Positions 1 to 8,113 of a stretch of DNA of 61,636 nucleotides are shown here, in pieces. Under the pieces are notes generated by a model. It made no database searches and had not been told where the DNA came from. It saw only the letters and a list, made by a program, of their open reading frames with translations. Every line of letters begins with the position of its first letter. The first letter of the stretch is position 1. Position numbers and translations under genes: made by a program. The stretch spans positions 1-61,636 of the forward strand of contig DCIY01000005.1 in the NCBI GenBank assembly GCA_002317295.1. Direction: 5' to 3'. The DNA is from Bacteroidales bacterium UBA1714 (GTDB lineage Bacteria; Bacteroidota; Bacteroidia; Bacteroidales; Paludibacteraceae).

Positions 1-130
1 CTGATGGGCAAGTTACATACGCGTTACTCCCCCGTGCGCCGGTCGCCCCCCGAAGTGCTGCCCCTCGACTTGCATGTGTTAGGCCTGTCGCTAGCGTTCA
101 TCCTGAGCCAGGATCAAACTCTTCGTTGTA
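1..130 (-). rRNA. rrs: 16S ribosomal RNA, 5' end (partial)
   Basis: The reverse complement contains the universal 16S 5' segment AGAGTTTGATCCTGGCTCAG, followed by the GCCTAACACATGCAAGTCGA block and a short V1 loop. The short V1 loop and the GGGGCAGCA stretch fit Bacteroidota. Only about the first 130 nt lie in the window; the gene runs off the left edge. The 5' end is placed by analogy with E. coli, a few bases upstream of GAAGAGTTTGATC, so it may be wrong by several bases. Confidence 0.97.
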
Positions 131-385
131 AAATTAAATTATTTGTTTAGCTCAGAACGCAATTTATTAAGTGTACTTTGACAAGGGACTTTTAAATTTT
201 CCCAATTCTTGTAGAACCTAATTCTCACTAACGTTCGATTAGATTCCCAAGTTATTCTTGTACTACATCTATTGTTTTCAATCTTTCAAAGATCACTCTT
301 AGTTGAGCGGATTTTAGAAGTCTAAAATCATCATCATTTCGTAGGCTAAAACTCCTTTCGTTCGTTCTTAGCGCGAAATCGGATG
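131..385 (-). promoter_or_regulatory. rRNA operon leader
   Basis: AT-rich untranslated stretch between the promoter-proximal rRNA start and 16S. It includes a short self-complementary GATCTTTGAAAGATT segment of the sort seen in Bacteroidota rRNA leaders. I see no ORF with coding character here. Processing and antitermination signals are expected, but I cannot assign them. Confidence 0.6.
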
Positions 386-417
386 CAAAATTACTGCTTT
401 TTTTTGACATACGCAAA
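386..417 (-). promoter_or_regulatory. rRNA promoter P2 (proximal)
   Basis: On the minus strand: -33 TTTG at 414-417, exactly 20 nt spacer, -7 TAATTTTG at 386-393. It matches the Bacteroidota primary sigma consensus, and the spacer ends in the A-tract plus GCAG seen at many other promoters here. Confidence 0.85.
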
Positions 418-532
418 TTTTTCTTCATTTTTTTTGAAAAAACTTTGTAAGTCGCTGATAATCAGCACCCATTATTTTTACTCATTTTTGCCTTATTTTT
501 CGGGACGCTTCCCGTTTGGGCGAAAACGGCTG

Positions 533-564
533 CAAAATTACTGCTTTTTTTTGAACTGTGCAAA
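533..564 (-). promoter_or_regulatory. rRNA promoter P1 (distal)
   Basis: Minus-strand -33 TTTG at 561-564, 20 nt spacer, -7 TAATTTTG at 533-540. It lies 147 nt upstream of P2, giving a tandem rRNA promoter pair. Its spacer is identical to that of the rpmH promoter at 8043-8074. Confidence 0.85.
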
Positions 565-607
565 TTTTAGGTTTAAAAAAAGAGAAAAAAGGTGCACACC
601 TTATATA

Positions 608-652
608 ATATATGCACGTATGCGTACGCGCATTAATACGCGCGCGTATATA
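608..652. other. Alternating purine-pyrimidine tract (Z-DNA-prone)
   Basis: Positions 608-633 alternate purine and pyrimidine without a break (26 nt), then 636-652 do so again (17 nt), rich in CG/GC and TA/AT steps. It lies between the greA terminator and the distal rRNA promoter. Such tracts can flip to Z-DNA under negative supercoiling; that they do so here is inference. Confidence 0.6.
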
Positions 653-686
653 AAAAAGGTTGCGCTTCTTATTAGGAAACGCAACC
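652..686 (-). terminator. greA intrinsic terminator
   Basis: On the minus strand an 11-bp stem (GGTTGCGTTTC pairing with GAAGCGCAACC, one wobble) around a 6-nt loop is followed by a run of T. It sits about 35 nt after the greA stop. Confidence 0.9.
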
Positions 687-719
687 AGACTCATACAGGA
701 ATACGGGGAGTATTCGAAA

Positions 720-1190
720 TTACAAACTGATTTCCAGAATTTCGAACTCCATCACACCGGCAGGGACCGATACCTGAGCCACCTCGCCCACTTTCTTACC
801 CATCAGACCTTTGGCAATTGGAGTAGTCACAGCGATTTTGCCCTCGGCAATATTTGCCTCGCCTTCGGTAACGAGCTGGTAGATTTTCTCCATCCCATTT
901 TTGAGGTTTTTGACCCGTACTTTGGTTAATATTTGTACCTCATCGGTCTTGATGGTGGATTCATCTATAATACGGGCATCCATAATCTTGCCTTTGAGCA
1001 TGGCAATCTTACTCTCTATAATACCCTGTTCTTCTTTTGCTGCATCATACTCGGCGTTTTCGCTCAGGTCCCCTTTTTCACGTGCCTCTGCAATGGCAGC
1101 GATCACGCGTGGGCGTTCTGTGGATTCCAAGAACTGGAGTTCATCTTTTAATTTCTGCAGACCTTCTGCAGTCATATACGTTGTAGCCAT
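720..1190 (-). CDS. greA: Transcription elongation factor GreA
   Basis: 156 residues, the normal GreA length. The N-terminal half is the antiparallel coiled coil that enters the RNA polymerase secondary channel, with the conserved acidic tip region LSENAEYDAAKEEQ near residues 42-55. The C-terminal half is the FKBP-like domain (ITTPIAKGLMGKKVGEV-type motif). It stimulates transcript cleavage in backtracked polymerase. The start ATG at 1190 gives the canonical N-terminus MATTYMTAEGLQKL. The gene has its own terminator (652-686). Upstream is a roughly 260-nt leader with hairpins and a 35-codon ORF, so expression may be attenuated. Confidence 0.96.
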   Translation of the reverse strand: MATTYMTAEGLQKLKDELQFLESTERPRVIAAIAEAREKGDLSENAEYDAAKEEQGIIESKIAMLKGKIMDARIIDESTIKTDEVQILTKVRVKNLKNGMEKIYQLVTEGEANIAEGKIAVTTPIAKGLMGKKVGEVAQVSVPAGVMEFEILEISL

Positions 1191-1229
1191 AATATTCGTT
1201 TGTTGTTTTTAAAAAAATCCTTTAACCAT

Positions 1230-1337
1230 CTATTCATACTTACGCGCAAAGATCTCACTCATGACAAACGCTCTGCGCGCTTCATCCAAATCCGTCAAAT
1301 CGGGCAAAAGGGGCGTTTGTTGTTCTTCTTCGTTCAT
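1230..1337 (-). CDS. Small ORF upstream of greA (35 aa)
   Basis: ATG at 1337, stop TAG at 1230-1232, encoding MNEEEQQTPLLPDLTDLDEA followed by RRAFVMSEIFARKYE. The acidic N-terminus and amphipathic C-terminal helix ending in RKY look protein-like, and I recall similar very short ORFs ending in SEI(L/F)xRKY-type tails in other Bacteroidales, though I cannot verify this. It lies in the same transcript as greA, 39 nt upstream of the greA start. Function unknown. It could be a leader peptide or a small DNA- or protein-binding factor. Confidence 0.6.
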   Translation of the reverse strand: MNEEEQQTPLLPDLTDLDEARRAFVMSEIFARKYE

Positions 1338-1341
1338 ATCT

Positions 1342-1362
1342 AAAAAAAGCCCTTTCTGGGGC
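1342..1362 (-). terminator. Short GC hairpin plus T-run in greA leader
   Basis: On the minus strand GCCC, a six-nt loop and GGGC are followed by seven Ts, ending five bases before the small ORF start codon. This is a weak intrinsic-terminator shape, inside the transcribed leader, so it could act as an attenuator. Confidence 0.45.
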
Positions 1363-1370
1363 AAATTTGC

Positions 1371-1422
1371 GTTTAATGGAAAAATAACAGGAAACTGTCA
1401 CAGCCTCCTGTTACCATTAAAC
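1371..1422 (-). promoter_or_regulatory. Long leader hairpin upstream of the small ORF and greA
   Basis: Perfect 9-bp outer stem (GTTTAATGG at 1371-1379 and CCATTAAAC at 1414-1422) stacks on a perfect 8-bp inner stem (TAACAGGA/TCCTGTTA) and a CTGT/ACAG tip. Read on the minus strand, the only large defect is a five-U bulge on the 3' side. It lies between the promoter at 1461-1492 and the small ORF, so it should be present in the mRNA leader. Confidence 0.7.
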
Positions 1423-1460
1423 CTAAACCTTAACTATGAAAATTTTATTTGTTTTCATTG

Positions 1461-1492
1461 CAAAAGTACTGCTTTTTTTTTACATGTGCAAA
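1461..1492 (-). promoter_or_regulatory. Promoter of small ORF-greA
   Basis: Minus-strand -33 TTTG at 1489-1492, 20 nt spacer ending AAAAAGCAG, -7 TACTTTTG at 1461-1468. It lies just downstream of the miaB stop, so greA is transcribed separately from the miaB operon. Confidence 0.8.
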
Positions 1493-1526
1493 TATTTGGT
1501 CAAAAAAAAGTGATTTTTAACCAATT

Positions 1527-2834
1527 TTATACGATTTTTCCTTTTAAAGTCGCTGCGGAAGCCTCCAAAACCTGTACTTGAACCATTTCACCGATATGTC
1601 TGCCTTCACGCGGTAAGATAACGGTTTTGTACTGTGAAGTACGTCCGAACATATCGTCATGGCTTCGTTTGGAGTATCCCTCTACCAGCACTTCGACCAC
1701 CTTACCGATTTCCCGTTGATTGCTTACCAATGACAATTCGTTTTGCAAAGCGATGATCTCATTGAGTCTTCGGATTTTTTCCTCTTCGGGCACATTATCC
1801 GGATAGACCTTACTGGCACGAGTTCCGGGTCGTTCTGAGTACTTGAACATAAATGCGGTATCAAAGCCCACTTCACGCATCAGGGACAATGTTTGCTCAT
1901 GGTCCTCCAGGCTCTCGTCATGGAAGCCACAGAACACATCGGTGCCAATGGCGGCATCAGGCAGGATGCGTCGAATGGCGGCGATGCGATCGAGATACCA
2001 CTCTCGGGTATATTTGCGGTTCATAATTTCCAATATATGGTTGGAACCCGACTGCACCGGCAGGTGTATAAATCGGCAAAGATTAGGATGGCGACTGATG
2101 GCTTCCAGGGTACGGTCGGACATATCCTTTGGGTGGGAGGTGGTAAAACGAACGCGCATATGAGGGACCGCATCTGCCACCCGTTCCAGCAGCATGGGAA
2201 AATCCACCTGTTCATAGTGATAGGAATTGACATTTTGTCCCAGGAGGGTAACTTCTTTGTAGTTTTTGGCAGCCAAATCCCTTACTTCTGCCAATATACT
2301 ATCCACATCTCGGCTGCGTTCGCGACCCCGCGTATAGGGCACCACGCAATACGAGCAAAAATTATTGCATCCGCGCATAATGCTCACAAACCCGCTGATA
2401 CTGTGTCCTATTCGTGCCGGAATGATATCCCGATAGGTTTGGGTGGTACTTAAGGTGATATTGATGGCCTGGTGCCCCTGTTGGGCCTGAGCAACGAGGT
2501 TAGGCAGATCCATGTACGCATCGGGGCCTGCCACAAAGTCCACTCCCCAGTCTCGGAGCAATTCCTGCCCCATACGCTCTGCCATACAACCAATGACACC
2601 GATGATGGGTGAAGGCTTTTTTTTCTTGAGTAGTGCGCGTATCTCCTCCAGGCGGTGTTTGACCGTTTGTTCCGCTTTGTCTCGAATGGAGCAGGTATTA
2701 AGAATCAGAATATCTGCCTCGTTCATATCTTCGGTTAGGACAGCATCGGTCGTTTGCATAATGGCAGCCACCACCTCACTGTCTGCCACATTCATTTGGC
2801 ATCCGTAAGTCTCAATATAAAATTTATTCATCAT
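1527..2834 (-). CDS. miaB: tRNA-2-methylthio-N6-isopentenyladenosine synthase MiaB
   Basis: 435 residues, radical SAM methylthiotransferase that adds the 2-methylthio group to i6A37 of tRNAs. Order of domains: UPF0004 with its three cluster cysteines (C12 in ETYGCQMN, C48 in NTCSIR, C83 in IGCMAER); radical SAM core with the CxxxCxxC motif at C156, C160 and C163; C-terminal TRAM-like segment. ETYGCQMN and NTCSIRDKAE favour MiaB over MtaB or RimO. Start ATG at 2834 is followed by a second ATG at 2831; either could be used. Last gene of the rbfA-permease-xerD-DUF5686-miaB operon, 5 nt after the DUF5686 stop. Confidence 0.95.
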   Translation of the reverse strand: MMNKFYIETYGCQMNVADSEVVAAIMQTTDAVLTEDMNEADILILNTCSIRDKAEQTVKHRLEEIRALLKKKKPSPIIGVIGCMAERMGQELLRDWGVDFVAGPDAYMDLPNLVAQAQQGHQAINITLSTTQTYRDIIPARIGHSISGFVSIMRGCNNFCSYCVVPYTRGRERSRDVDSILAEVRDLAAKNYKEVTLLGQNVNSYHYEQVDFPMLLERVADAVPHMRVRFTTSHPKDMSDRTLEAISRHPNLCRFIHLPVQSGSNHILEIMNRKYTREWYLDRIAAIRRILPDAAIGTDVFCGFHDESLEDHEQTLSLMREVGFDTAFMFKYSERPGTRASKVYPDNVPEEEKIRRLNEIIALQNELSLVSNQREIGKVVEVLVEGYSKRSHDDMFGRTSQYKTVILPREGRHIGEMVQVQVLEASAATLKGKIV

Positions 2835-2839
2835 GTCTA

Positions 2840-5239
2840 TTACGATTCTATCTTAAACATAAACCGTATGGCCCAAAGTTGACCCAAGGGATCCTGGCGG
2901 TGGGTCAGGCGCCAAATCGAATACAGATTGGCTACCCGGAAGATATTTCCCAATCCAAATCCCATTTCGATATAGGGTACTTGCGCCGCTTGCATTCGTT
3001 GAGATCCATCGGGCATGGTCGGCAGTGCCAACACCGATTGGTGTTTATCGCTCATACCACTCCATCCGGCTTTGAACACCACCAGTTCGCGCAGGCGCAG
3101 GTAACGGATACCCGGAATGAGATTGAACAGGCAGCCTTTACCATTCCATTCCCCCATCAGTTGCAAGTAGCGATCACCGGCGAAGGAATAGTTATACAGC
3201 AACGAGAAACGTTCCAAGTTATATCCCCAGCTCTGACATCCCTGGAAAATATGTAACATATTATAGGGAACCTTACCCAGGATCAGTCCTCCTTCCACCA
3301 GATAATCCAATCGTCCTGCCACGCCCAGGTTCACCTGTTGGCGAAGCATCAAACGCAGTTTGCCATACATATCGTAGGTGGACATGGCATCTGTTTGGTA
3401 ACTGCCTATTTCGGCATTAAGGAACAAAACGGGCATATTGCTATACACATGGACGCGTTGGAAATACAAATCCACTTTGCGTTCCTGCCATCCGAGTCGG
3501 AATGTGGTGGCCAAAGAGGCAAATCGGTAGGAAGGCTGTTGGGTGTAGGGCAAAATGGGTTCATCATATCCACGACGCCCGACACTCAGTCGCGTGATAG
3601 TCTCCAGGTGGTCTGTCCAATCGTTTTCACTCTCCACCAGGAACTCCCGATTGCGGACCATGGCATTGAAGGTGTTGGGATCGGATTCCGTGAATCCACG
3701 CGTAAACCGGGAACCCATATTCATATCCTTACACCAGTTGATATTCTCGCGCTTGTACCGGTCAAAGTAGTCCCAGTCGGAATAGATATAGGCATCCGTG
3801 TACTGGAAATGCATGATATTGCGTCGCAAACCGGGTATTTGGACATGGACGGCACCTTTGCCCTTCCACCCAGTATCTTTGAAACCATAGGCCACATACG
3901 CTTCCAAACTGACATTTTTCATCAGTTTTTCATTGGTTCTGAACGGCAACGCCACGCGTACGAGTTCCTGTTTGTTCATATCTATAATATCAGCTCCATT
4001 ACCTACATCGATGCAGGTGCCTGTAGGGATATAGGCCGTCAAGATGGTTTTGGCCAGGAACTGCGCCGTTCGCATCAGTGGTGTATGGTTGAGTTCTTCT
4101 ATTTTGGTTTCTGCCTGCGACAACATGGCTGTGTCTACCGCCCAAACAGACGAAGACGCAGACGCAGACGAAGACGCAGATGAAGATGCAGGAACGACGG
4201 CACTGTGTTGTTGCACCAAAATGGTGGGGAGGATACGGGACGAATCCATTTTGACCGCCATATCCAGCAACAACATCTTGTCCTCCGCTATCAGCGTATG
4301 CGTGAGTGAATCAAAGGTTTGAGATATTTGACCGCTGCGCAGGAAATTGGCACTGGACTGTTTGACCACTGACGCTTCGATACGAATCAAAGCGGCCGAG
4401 GCGGAGTCGATGATCATTTGTCCATCAAAACTGTATCCAAACGGATTTTTGCTTTTGAAATGTACAATATACTGTTTGGCATCATGGTGATCGGATTCCA
4501 GGCTGTCCACCAGATAATACTGATAATAGGTATTGCCATTGGAAGCGAGTGGACTGATGAAATTTTGGTCATACATCACCACGGAGTTGTTGTAGAAGTT
4601 TTTGGGAATCTGGATATCCGACATCATCATATCATAATCCTGCTCGGTGAGCATTGTTACCCGTGTGCGGGTTTGACCATGTTCACGGAGTCGATGATAG
4701 ATAGGCAGCAGACAGGTAGAATCCTCCTGTTCAATGAGTCCTACTTCCAATCCTTTCCAAAACTTACGATGCAGTTGACGGGAACCGATATTGCTCACAT
4801 ACAGGGATGTCTCATAGTCCACCTCGGTGGTATCCACCGGACAATAATTGTAGGGACGATTGGCTCGTACCCTATCCATAAGCGGTAGAGCAGGATTGGC
4901 GCCCGGAGTAACAAACAGATCCGCCAACAGGGTGGTGCGTTCCTCCAAGGCAATGTCCATGGCACCACTTTGTCCAGGTTCCAGGGGAATGCGTTGTGAT
5001 TTATAACCGATACAACTGGCAACCAGGGTGTATTTTTTGTTGAGGTTGCAGCGAATCACATAATATCCCTCCGGGCCGGAAGATGTACCAAAGGAGGTTC
5101 CCTGAATGGTCAGATTGACATTGGGAATGGGCAAACCGGAATTGAGATCATAGACCTGGCCCACAATCATTGTGTTTTGTGCAGCACTGATCACAGCTGC
5201 GCAGCACAACAAAAACAGGATGTATAGTTTCCGTTTCAT
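2840..5239 (-). CDS. DUF5686 / carboxypeptidase-regulatory-like outer-membrane protein
   Basis: 799 residues. Signal peptide at about 1-20 (MKRKLYILFLLCCAAVISAA). Residues about 25-110 form a CarboxypepD_reg-like beta-sandwich (GQVYDLNSGLPIPNVNLTI pattern), typical of Bacteroidota outer-membrane proteins. The rest matches the DUF5686 family and is predicted to end in a membrane barrel. Function unknown. Residues about 350-363 are a Ser/Ala run encoded by seven tandem copies of a hexamer (4149-4190), probably a slippage-prone linker. Start overlaps the xerD stop by four bases (5236-5239, ATGA on the minus strand), indicating translational coupling. Confidence 0.85.
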   Translation of the reverse strand: MKRKLYILFLLCCAAVISAAQNTMIVGQVYDLNSGLPIPNVNLTIQGTSFGTSSGPEGYYVIRCNLNKKYTLVASCIGYKSQRIPLEPGQSGAMDIALEERTTLLADLFVTPGANPALPLMDRVRANRPYNYCPVDTTEVDYETSLYVSNIGSRQLHRKFWKGLEVGLIEQEDSTCLLPIYHRLREHGQTRTRVTMLTEQDYDMMMSDIQIPKNFYNNSVVMYDQNFISPLASNGNTYYQYYLVDSLESDHHDAKQYIVHFKSKNPFGYSFDGQMIIDSASAALIRIEASVVKQSSANFLRSGQISQTFDSLTHTLIAEDKMLLLDMAVKMDSSRILPTILVQQHSAVVPASSSASSSASASSSVWAVDTAMLSQAETKIEELNHTPLMRTAQFLAKTILTAYIPTGTCIDVGNGADIIDMNKQELVRVALPFRTNEKLMKNVSLEAYVAYGFKDTGWKGKGAVHVQIPGLRRNIMHFQYTDAYIYSDWDYFDRYKRENINWCKDMNMGSRFTRGFTESDPNTFNAMVRNREFLVESENDWTDHLETITRLSVGRRGYDEPILPYTQQPSYRFASLATTFRLGWQERKVDLYFQRVHVYSNMPVLFLNAEIGSYQTDAMSTYDMYGKLRLMLRQQVNLGVAGRLDYLVEGGLILGKVPYNMLHIFQGCQSWGYNLERFSLLYNYSFAGDRYLQLMGEWNGKGCLFNLIPGIRYLRLRELVVFKAGWSGMSDKHQSVLALPTMPDGSQRMQAAQVPYIEMGFGLGNIFRVANLYSIWRLTHRQDPLGQLWAIRFMFKIES
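4149..4190. repeat. Hexamer microsatellite inside DUF5686 gene
   Basis: Plus strand shows GACGAA, GACGCA, GACGCA, GACGAA, GACGCA, GATGAA, GATGCA in direct tandem: seven units of 6 bp. Multiples of 6 preserve the frame, so copy number could vary without breaking the protein. A related RACGNA hexamer occurs at 60281-60310. Confidence 0.9.
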
Positions 5240-6141
5240 TTCTGGTTGGCAGGGTGGTATTGTAATATAGCTCGCCGCAAATCTTCCACATCCAGGTGGG
5301 TATAAATTTCCGTGGTGGCTATATCTTCGTGTCCTAATAATTGTTGTATCACCCGTAAGTCTGCACCGTTTTGCAGCAGGTGAGTCGCAAACGAGTGACG
5401 GAGTGTGTGGGGTGAAATAGTCTTGGTAATTCCAGCCTGAGCGGCCAAACGGCGAATGATGGTAAAGATCATGGCACGAGTCAGTTGGCGCCCATAGTGG
5501 TTAACGAACGCAATATCGACGGCTTCGGGTTTGACATCCAACCGGCAACGATCCTGCATCCAGTAGCCAAACCACTCTTCGGCAGTGGGAGAGATAGGCA
5601 CCAGACGTTGTTTATTTCCTTTTCCCAAAATGAGCATATATCCTTCTTGGCGATACATATTGCTCAGTCTCAGGTTTACCAGTTCACTGACACGTAATCC
5701 GCTGCCATACAGCATCTCCAATATGGCTCGATTACGGTGTCCTTCGGGCGAGGAAAGATCAATGGCATTGACCAATCTGTCCACTTCCTCGAGGGTAAGC
5801 ACCTGTGGAAGGTGATGTTCCTTGGAAGGCATTTCCAATAATTCGCTGGGATCATCCTCACGCAAGTGGTGGTAGAGCATAAACCGATAAAACGAATGTA
5901 CTCCGCTCAGCACGCGTGCCTGGCTCCGCGCATTGCTGTCACTGGTAAACTGGTGGTAGACAAATTCCTGCAAATCCTCTTCGATAGCAGTTTCCGGAGT
6001 GCGTTGTCCCACGAGGGGAGAGGTGGCAAAAAAATCCTCCAGTTTATCCAGATCCTGTTCGTAAGCCAAAACGGAATTATCGCTCAATCCCCGTTCCAGT
6101 TTGAGATAAATATGATAATCTTTACGCGTGGAGGGATTCAT
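5236..6141 (-). CDS. xerD: Tyrosine recombinase XerD
   Basis: 301 residues, usual XerC/D size. N-terminal SAM-like core-binding domain (about 5-95: YLKLERGLSDNSVLAYEQDL) and C-terminal catalytic domain with the R-H-R-H-Y set visible in GSGLRVSEL, SPHTLRHSFATHLL, LLGHEDI and TEIYTHL. Chromosome-dimer resolution at dif is the expected role. No phage or integron features surround it, and it sits inside a housekeeping operon, so it is a chromosomal Xer, not an integrase. The start overlaps the end of the permease gene by 20 nt. The label XerD rather than XerC follows common Bacteroidales annotation and is less certain than the family. Confidence 0.92.
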   Translation of the reverse strand: MNPSTRKDYHIYLKLERGLSDNSVLAYEQDLDKLEDFFATSPLVGQRTPETAIEEDLQEFVYHQFTSDSNARSQARVLSGVHSFYRFMLYHHLREDDPSELLEMPSKEHHLPQVLTLEEVDRLVNAIDLSSPEGHRNRAILEMLYGSGLRVSELVNLRLSNMYRQEGYMLILGKGNKQRLVPISPTAEEWFGYWMQDRCRLDVKPEAVDIAFVNHYGRQLTRAMIFTIIRRLAAQAGITKTISPHTLRHSFATHLLQNGADLRVIQQLLGHEDIATTEIYTHLDVEDLRRAILQYHPANQK

Positions 6142-7354
6142 GATAACGAAGGGTTTTGGTAGGTATATAAGCAGCTATCCAACCAATGAGCAATACCACG
6201 GCAAGCACAAAAACAATATCCAAAGCCTCTACCGCGACAGGATAGGCTGTGAGCACATATTCGGTTCCGTTGCCCAGTTTGAGCAAACCCCAGTGCTCTT
6301 GCGCCAAACTGAGTGCCAATCCACAGACGAGGCCTGTCAGGGCACCCAGCGAAGAAATGAGCCATCCTTCATAACGAAAAATATGCTGAATCTGTTGAGA
6401 AGAAGCTCCCAAGGATTGGAGAATGGAAATATCATGCTGTTTATCAATCATCAGCATGGTCAGCGAACCAATGATATTGAAGGTTGCTATCAGGAGAATA
6501 AACACCAATAACAGGGTCACCATCAGTTTTTCCACTTTGACAATACGGAAAAAATCGGCCTGTTGCTCATATCGATTGAGTACCTGATAATCAGCACCCA
6601 GCATCTGGCATATTTCCCGCTGAACGGCAGGCACAGAAGCCTGGGGCTGAAGACGGAGTTCAATCGCAGTCACCTGATGATCGTTATAGTCGAACAGTCG
6701 ACGGGCCAGAGGTAGAGACACCAGCATATAGTGGTCATCATATTGTACCTGATTGACGGCAAAGATGCCGGCAATAAAACAACTTTCGTCATTAAAACTC
6801 TCATCCGGTCGCATCAGATTAACGGCCTGTTGACGTCGGGGTGCATACAGATGCAATCCTCGCACAAAATGAGCGCCGATGCTCAGTTGATTGGCCAGTC
6901 CCACTCCCAACACACTGCGTTCAAAAGCACCATCCCAAACCTGATACTTGCCATCCAGGATGATATCATCAATATGAGTCAGCGACGCGTAAGCGGTATC
7001 CACCCCTTTGAGCGTAGCCGGAATCTGACGCGATTCAAATTCGATCAACGCGGTTTCTTCGATGCACTCGCTATAGACTGCAATAGAAGATAGGGAACGC
7101 AAGGATTGGATTTGGGGAGCAGTTGTATCAAAATACTTGCCGGATGAAGCTGTAATGCGTAATTCGGGATCCAGTTGCGAGAACATACTCTCCACCACCC
7201 CACTGAAACCGTTCATCACGCTGAGCACACATATCATGGCAGCTGTCACCACACCGACAGCAGCAGCACTCACGCCACTGACGATATTGATGGCATGATG
7301 GCTTTTGGGAGAAAAAAGGTATCTCCAGGCGATATGCAGCTCCACACCCCTCAT
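6122..7354 (-). CDS. LolC/LolE-like FtsX-family permease
   Basis: 410 residues. One N-terminal membrane segment (about 20-45), a large periplasmic domain (about 46-265), then three membrane segments near 270-300, 320-345 and 370-395: the MacB_PCD plus FtsX layout of LolC/E. In Gram-negatives this family works with LolD to release lipoproteins from the inner membrane. No ATPase gene is adjacent, so the partner must be encoded elsewhere. ELHIAWRYLFSPKSHHAINIVS at the N-terminus is typical of LolC/E. Lies between rbfA (5 nt gap) and xerD (20-nt overlap). Confidence 0.88.
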   Translation of the reverse strand: MRGVELHIAWRYLFSPKSHHAINIVSGVSAAAVGVVTAAMICVLSVMNGFSGVVESMFSQLDPELRITASSGKYFDTTAPQIQSLRSLSSIAVYSECIEETALIEFESRQIPATLKGVDTAYASLTHIDDIILDGKYQVWDGAFERSVLGVGLANQLSIGAHFVRGLHLYAPRRQQAVNLMRPDESFNDESCFIAGIFAVNQVQYDDHYMLVSLPLARRLFDYNDHQVTAIELRLQPQASVPAVQREICQMLGADYQVLNRYEQQADFFRIVKVEKLMVTLLLVFILLIATFNIIGSLTMLMIDKQHDISILQSLGASSQQIQHIFRYEGWLISSLGALTGLVCGLALSLAQEHWGLLKLGNGTEYVLTAYPVAVEALDIVFVLAVVLLIGWIAAYIPTKTLRYHESLHA

Positions 7355-7359
7355 GAGAC

Positions 7360-7695
7360 TTAGTGCTTAAGCAGTTGGTCTATGCGTTCCATTTTGTCGA
7401 TGGTTTCGTCCAAATGGAAATGCAATTCGGGAATGATACGCAGTTGGTGACGTTCGAGGTTACCGAGTTCAAAACGAATCTTGGCCTGATTTTCCTCTAT
7501 ATTGGCCAATACGGTATGCACTTTATCCTGCGGAAAAACACTCAAATAAGCGTGGGCTATACTTAAGTCCGAGGATACTCTTACTTCACTCACGGATATG
7601 ATCGTGCCCGTGAGCGTGCGCGCGTATCGTAAAAATATATCGCCCAAATCTTTCTGAATCAGGCGCTCAATTTTTTGTTGTCTGGTTGTTTCCAT
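7360..7695 (-). CDS. rbfA: 30S ribosome-binding factor RbfA
   Basis: 111 residues, KH-like fold protein needed for late 30S maturation and 16S 5'-end processing. The N-terminus (RQQKIERLIQKDLGDIF) and the core SVSEVRVSSDLSIAHAYLSV match RbfA; the C-terminal RFELGNLERHQLRIIPELHF is also diagnostic. First gene of the downstream five-gene operon, with rpmH 104 nt upstream on the same strand. A partial terminator-like hairpin (7722-7747) separates the two. Confidence 0.95.
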   Translation of the reverse strand: METTRQQKIERLIQKDLGDIFLRYARTLTGTIISVSEVRVSSDLSIAHAYLSVFPQDKVHTVLANIEENQAKIRFELGNLERHQLRIIPELHFHLDETIDKMERIDQLLKH

Positions 7696-7721
7696 GATGG
7701 TGGTTTTTTAATGCAAAACAA

Positions 7722-7747
7722 GGGAAAGGAGACACATCTCTTTTCCC
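7722..7747 (-). terminator. Hairpin between rpmH and rbfA
   Basis: On the minus strand GGGAAA and GAGA pair with TCTC and TTTCCC around a short loop, followed by TTGTTTT. The T-run is interrupted, so it may be a partial terminator that lets some transcription into rbfA. No promoter of the consensus type was seen between it and rbfA. Confidence 0.55.
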
Positions 7748-7799
7748 TCTTAGGTTATGCTAACAGAGTCTGTCAACTCCGGATTCTCGCAATGCGAAA

Positions 7800-7958
7800 T
7801 TAGAACTTATGACGACCTTCGTCAGCTACGGTCAGTTTTTTACGACCATGAGCGCGACGAGCAGCGAGTACGCGGCGGCCGTTAGCGGTAGCCATTCTCT
7901 CCAGGAATCCGTGTTTGTTGCGACGCTTGCGTTGCGAGGGTTGGAATGTACGTTTCAT
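7800..7958 (-). CDS. rpmH: 50S ribosomal protein L34
   Basis: 52 residues beginning MKRTFQPSQRKRRNKHGF and ending in GRKKLTVADEGRHKF. This is L34 over its whole length, very basic as expected. Start ATG at 7956-7958, stop TAA at 7800-7802. A consensus promoter lies at 8043-8074, giving a leader of about 80 nt. In many bacteria rpmH sits next to dnaA and rnpA; here it precedes rbfA instead. Confidence 0.97.
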   Translation of the reverse strand: MKRTFQPSQRKRRNKHGFLERMATANGRRVLAARRAHGRKKLTVADEGRHKF

Positions 7959-8042
7959 ATTCGTATGTATTTTGTTAGTTTACGTGGTTTGTTCTGTTTT
8001 CGTCTATTTGGTTTATTTGACGTCATAAGGCGAAAAAGCGTG

Positions 8043-8074
8043 CAAAGGTACTGCTTTTTTTTGAACTGTGCAAA
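8043..8074 (-). promoter_or_regulatory. rpmH promoter
   Basis: Minus-strand -33 TTTG at 8071-8074, 20 nt spacer, -7 TACCTTTG at 8043-8050. The spacer and the flanking -33 bases match the distal rRNA promoter (533-564) base for base over about 28 nt, suggesting shared growth-rate control of rRNA and L34. Confidence 0.85.
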
Positions 8075-8113
8075 TTTTTGTGTAAAATTCTGTTATTTTT
8101 TAGTCAACTCGCG

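Noticed and set aside
5236..6141. Phage or mobile-element integrase
   Set aside because: The recombinase sits inside a housekeeping operon with overlapping neighbours and has no att-like repeats; it fits chromosomal Xer.
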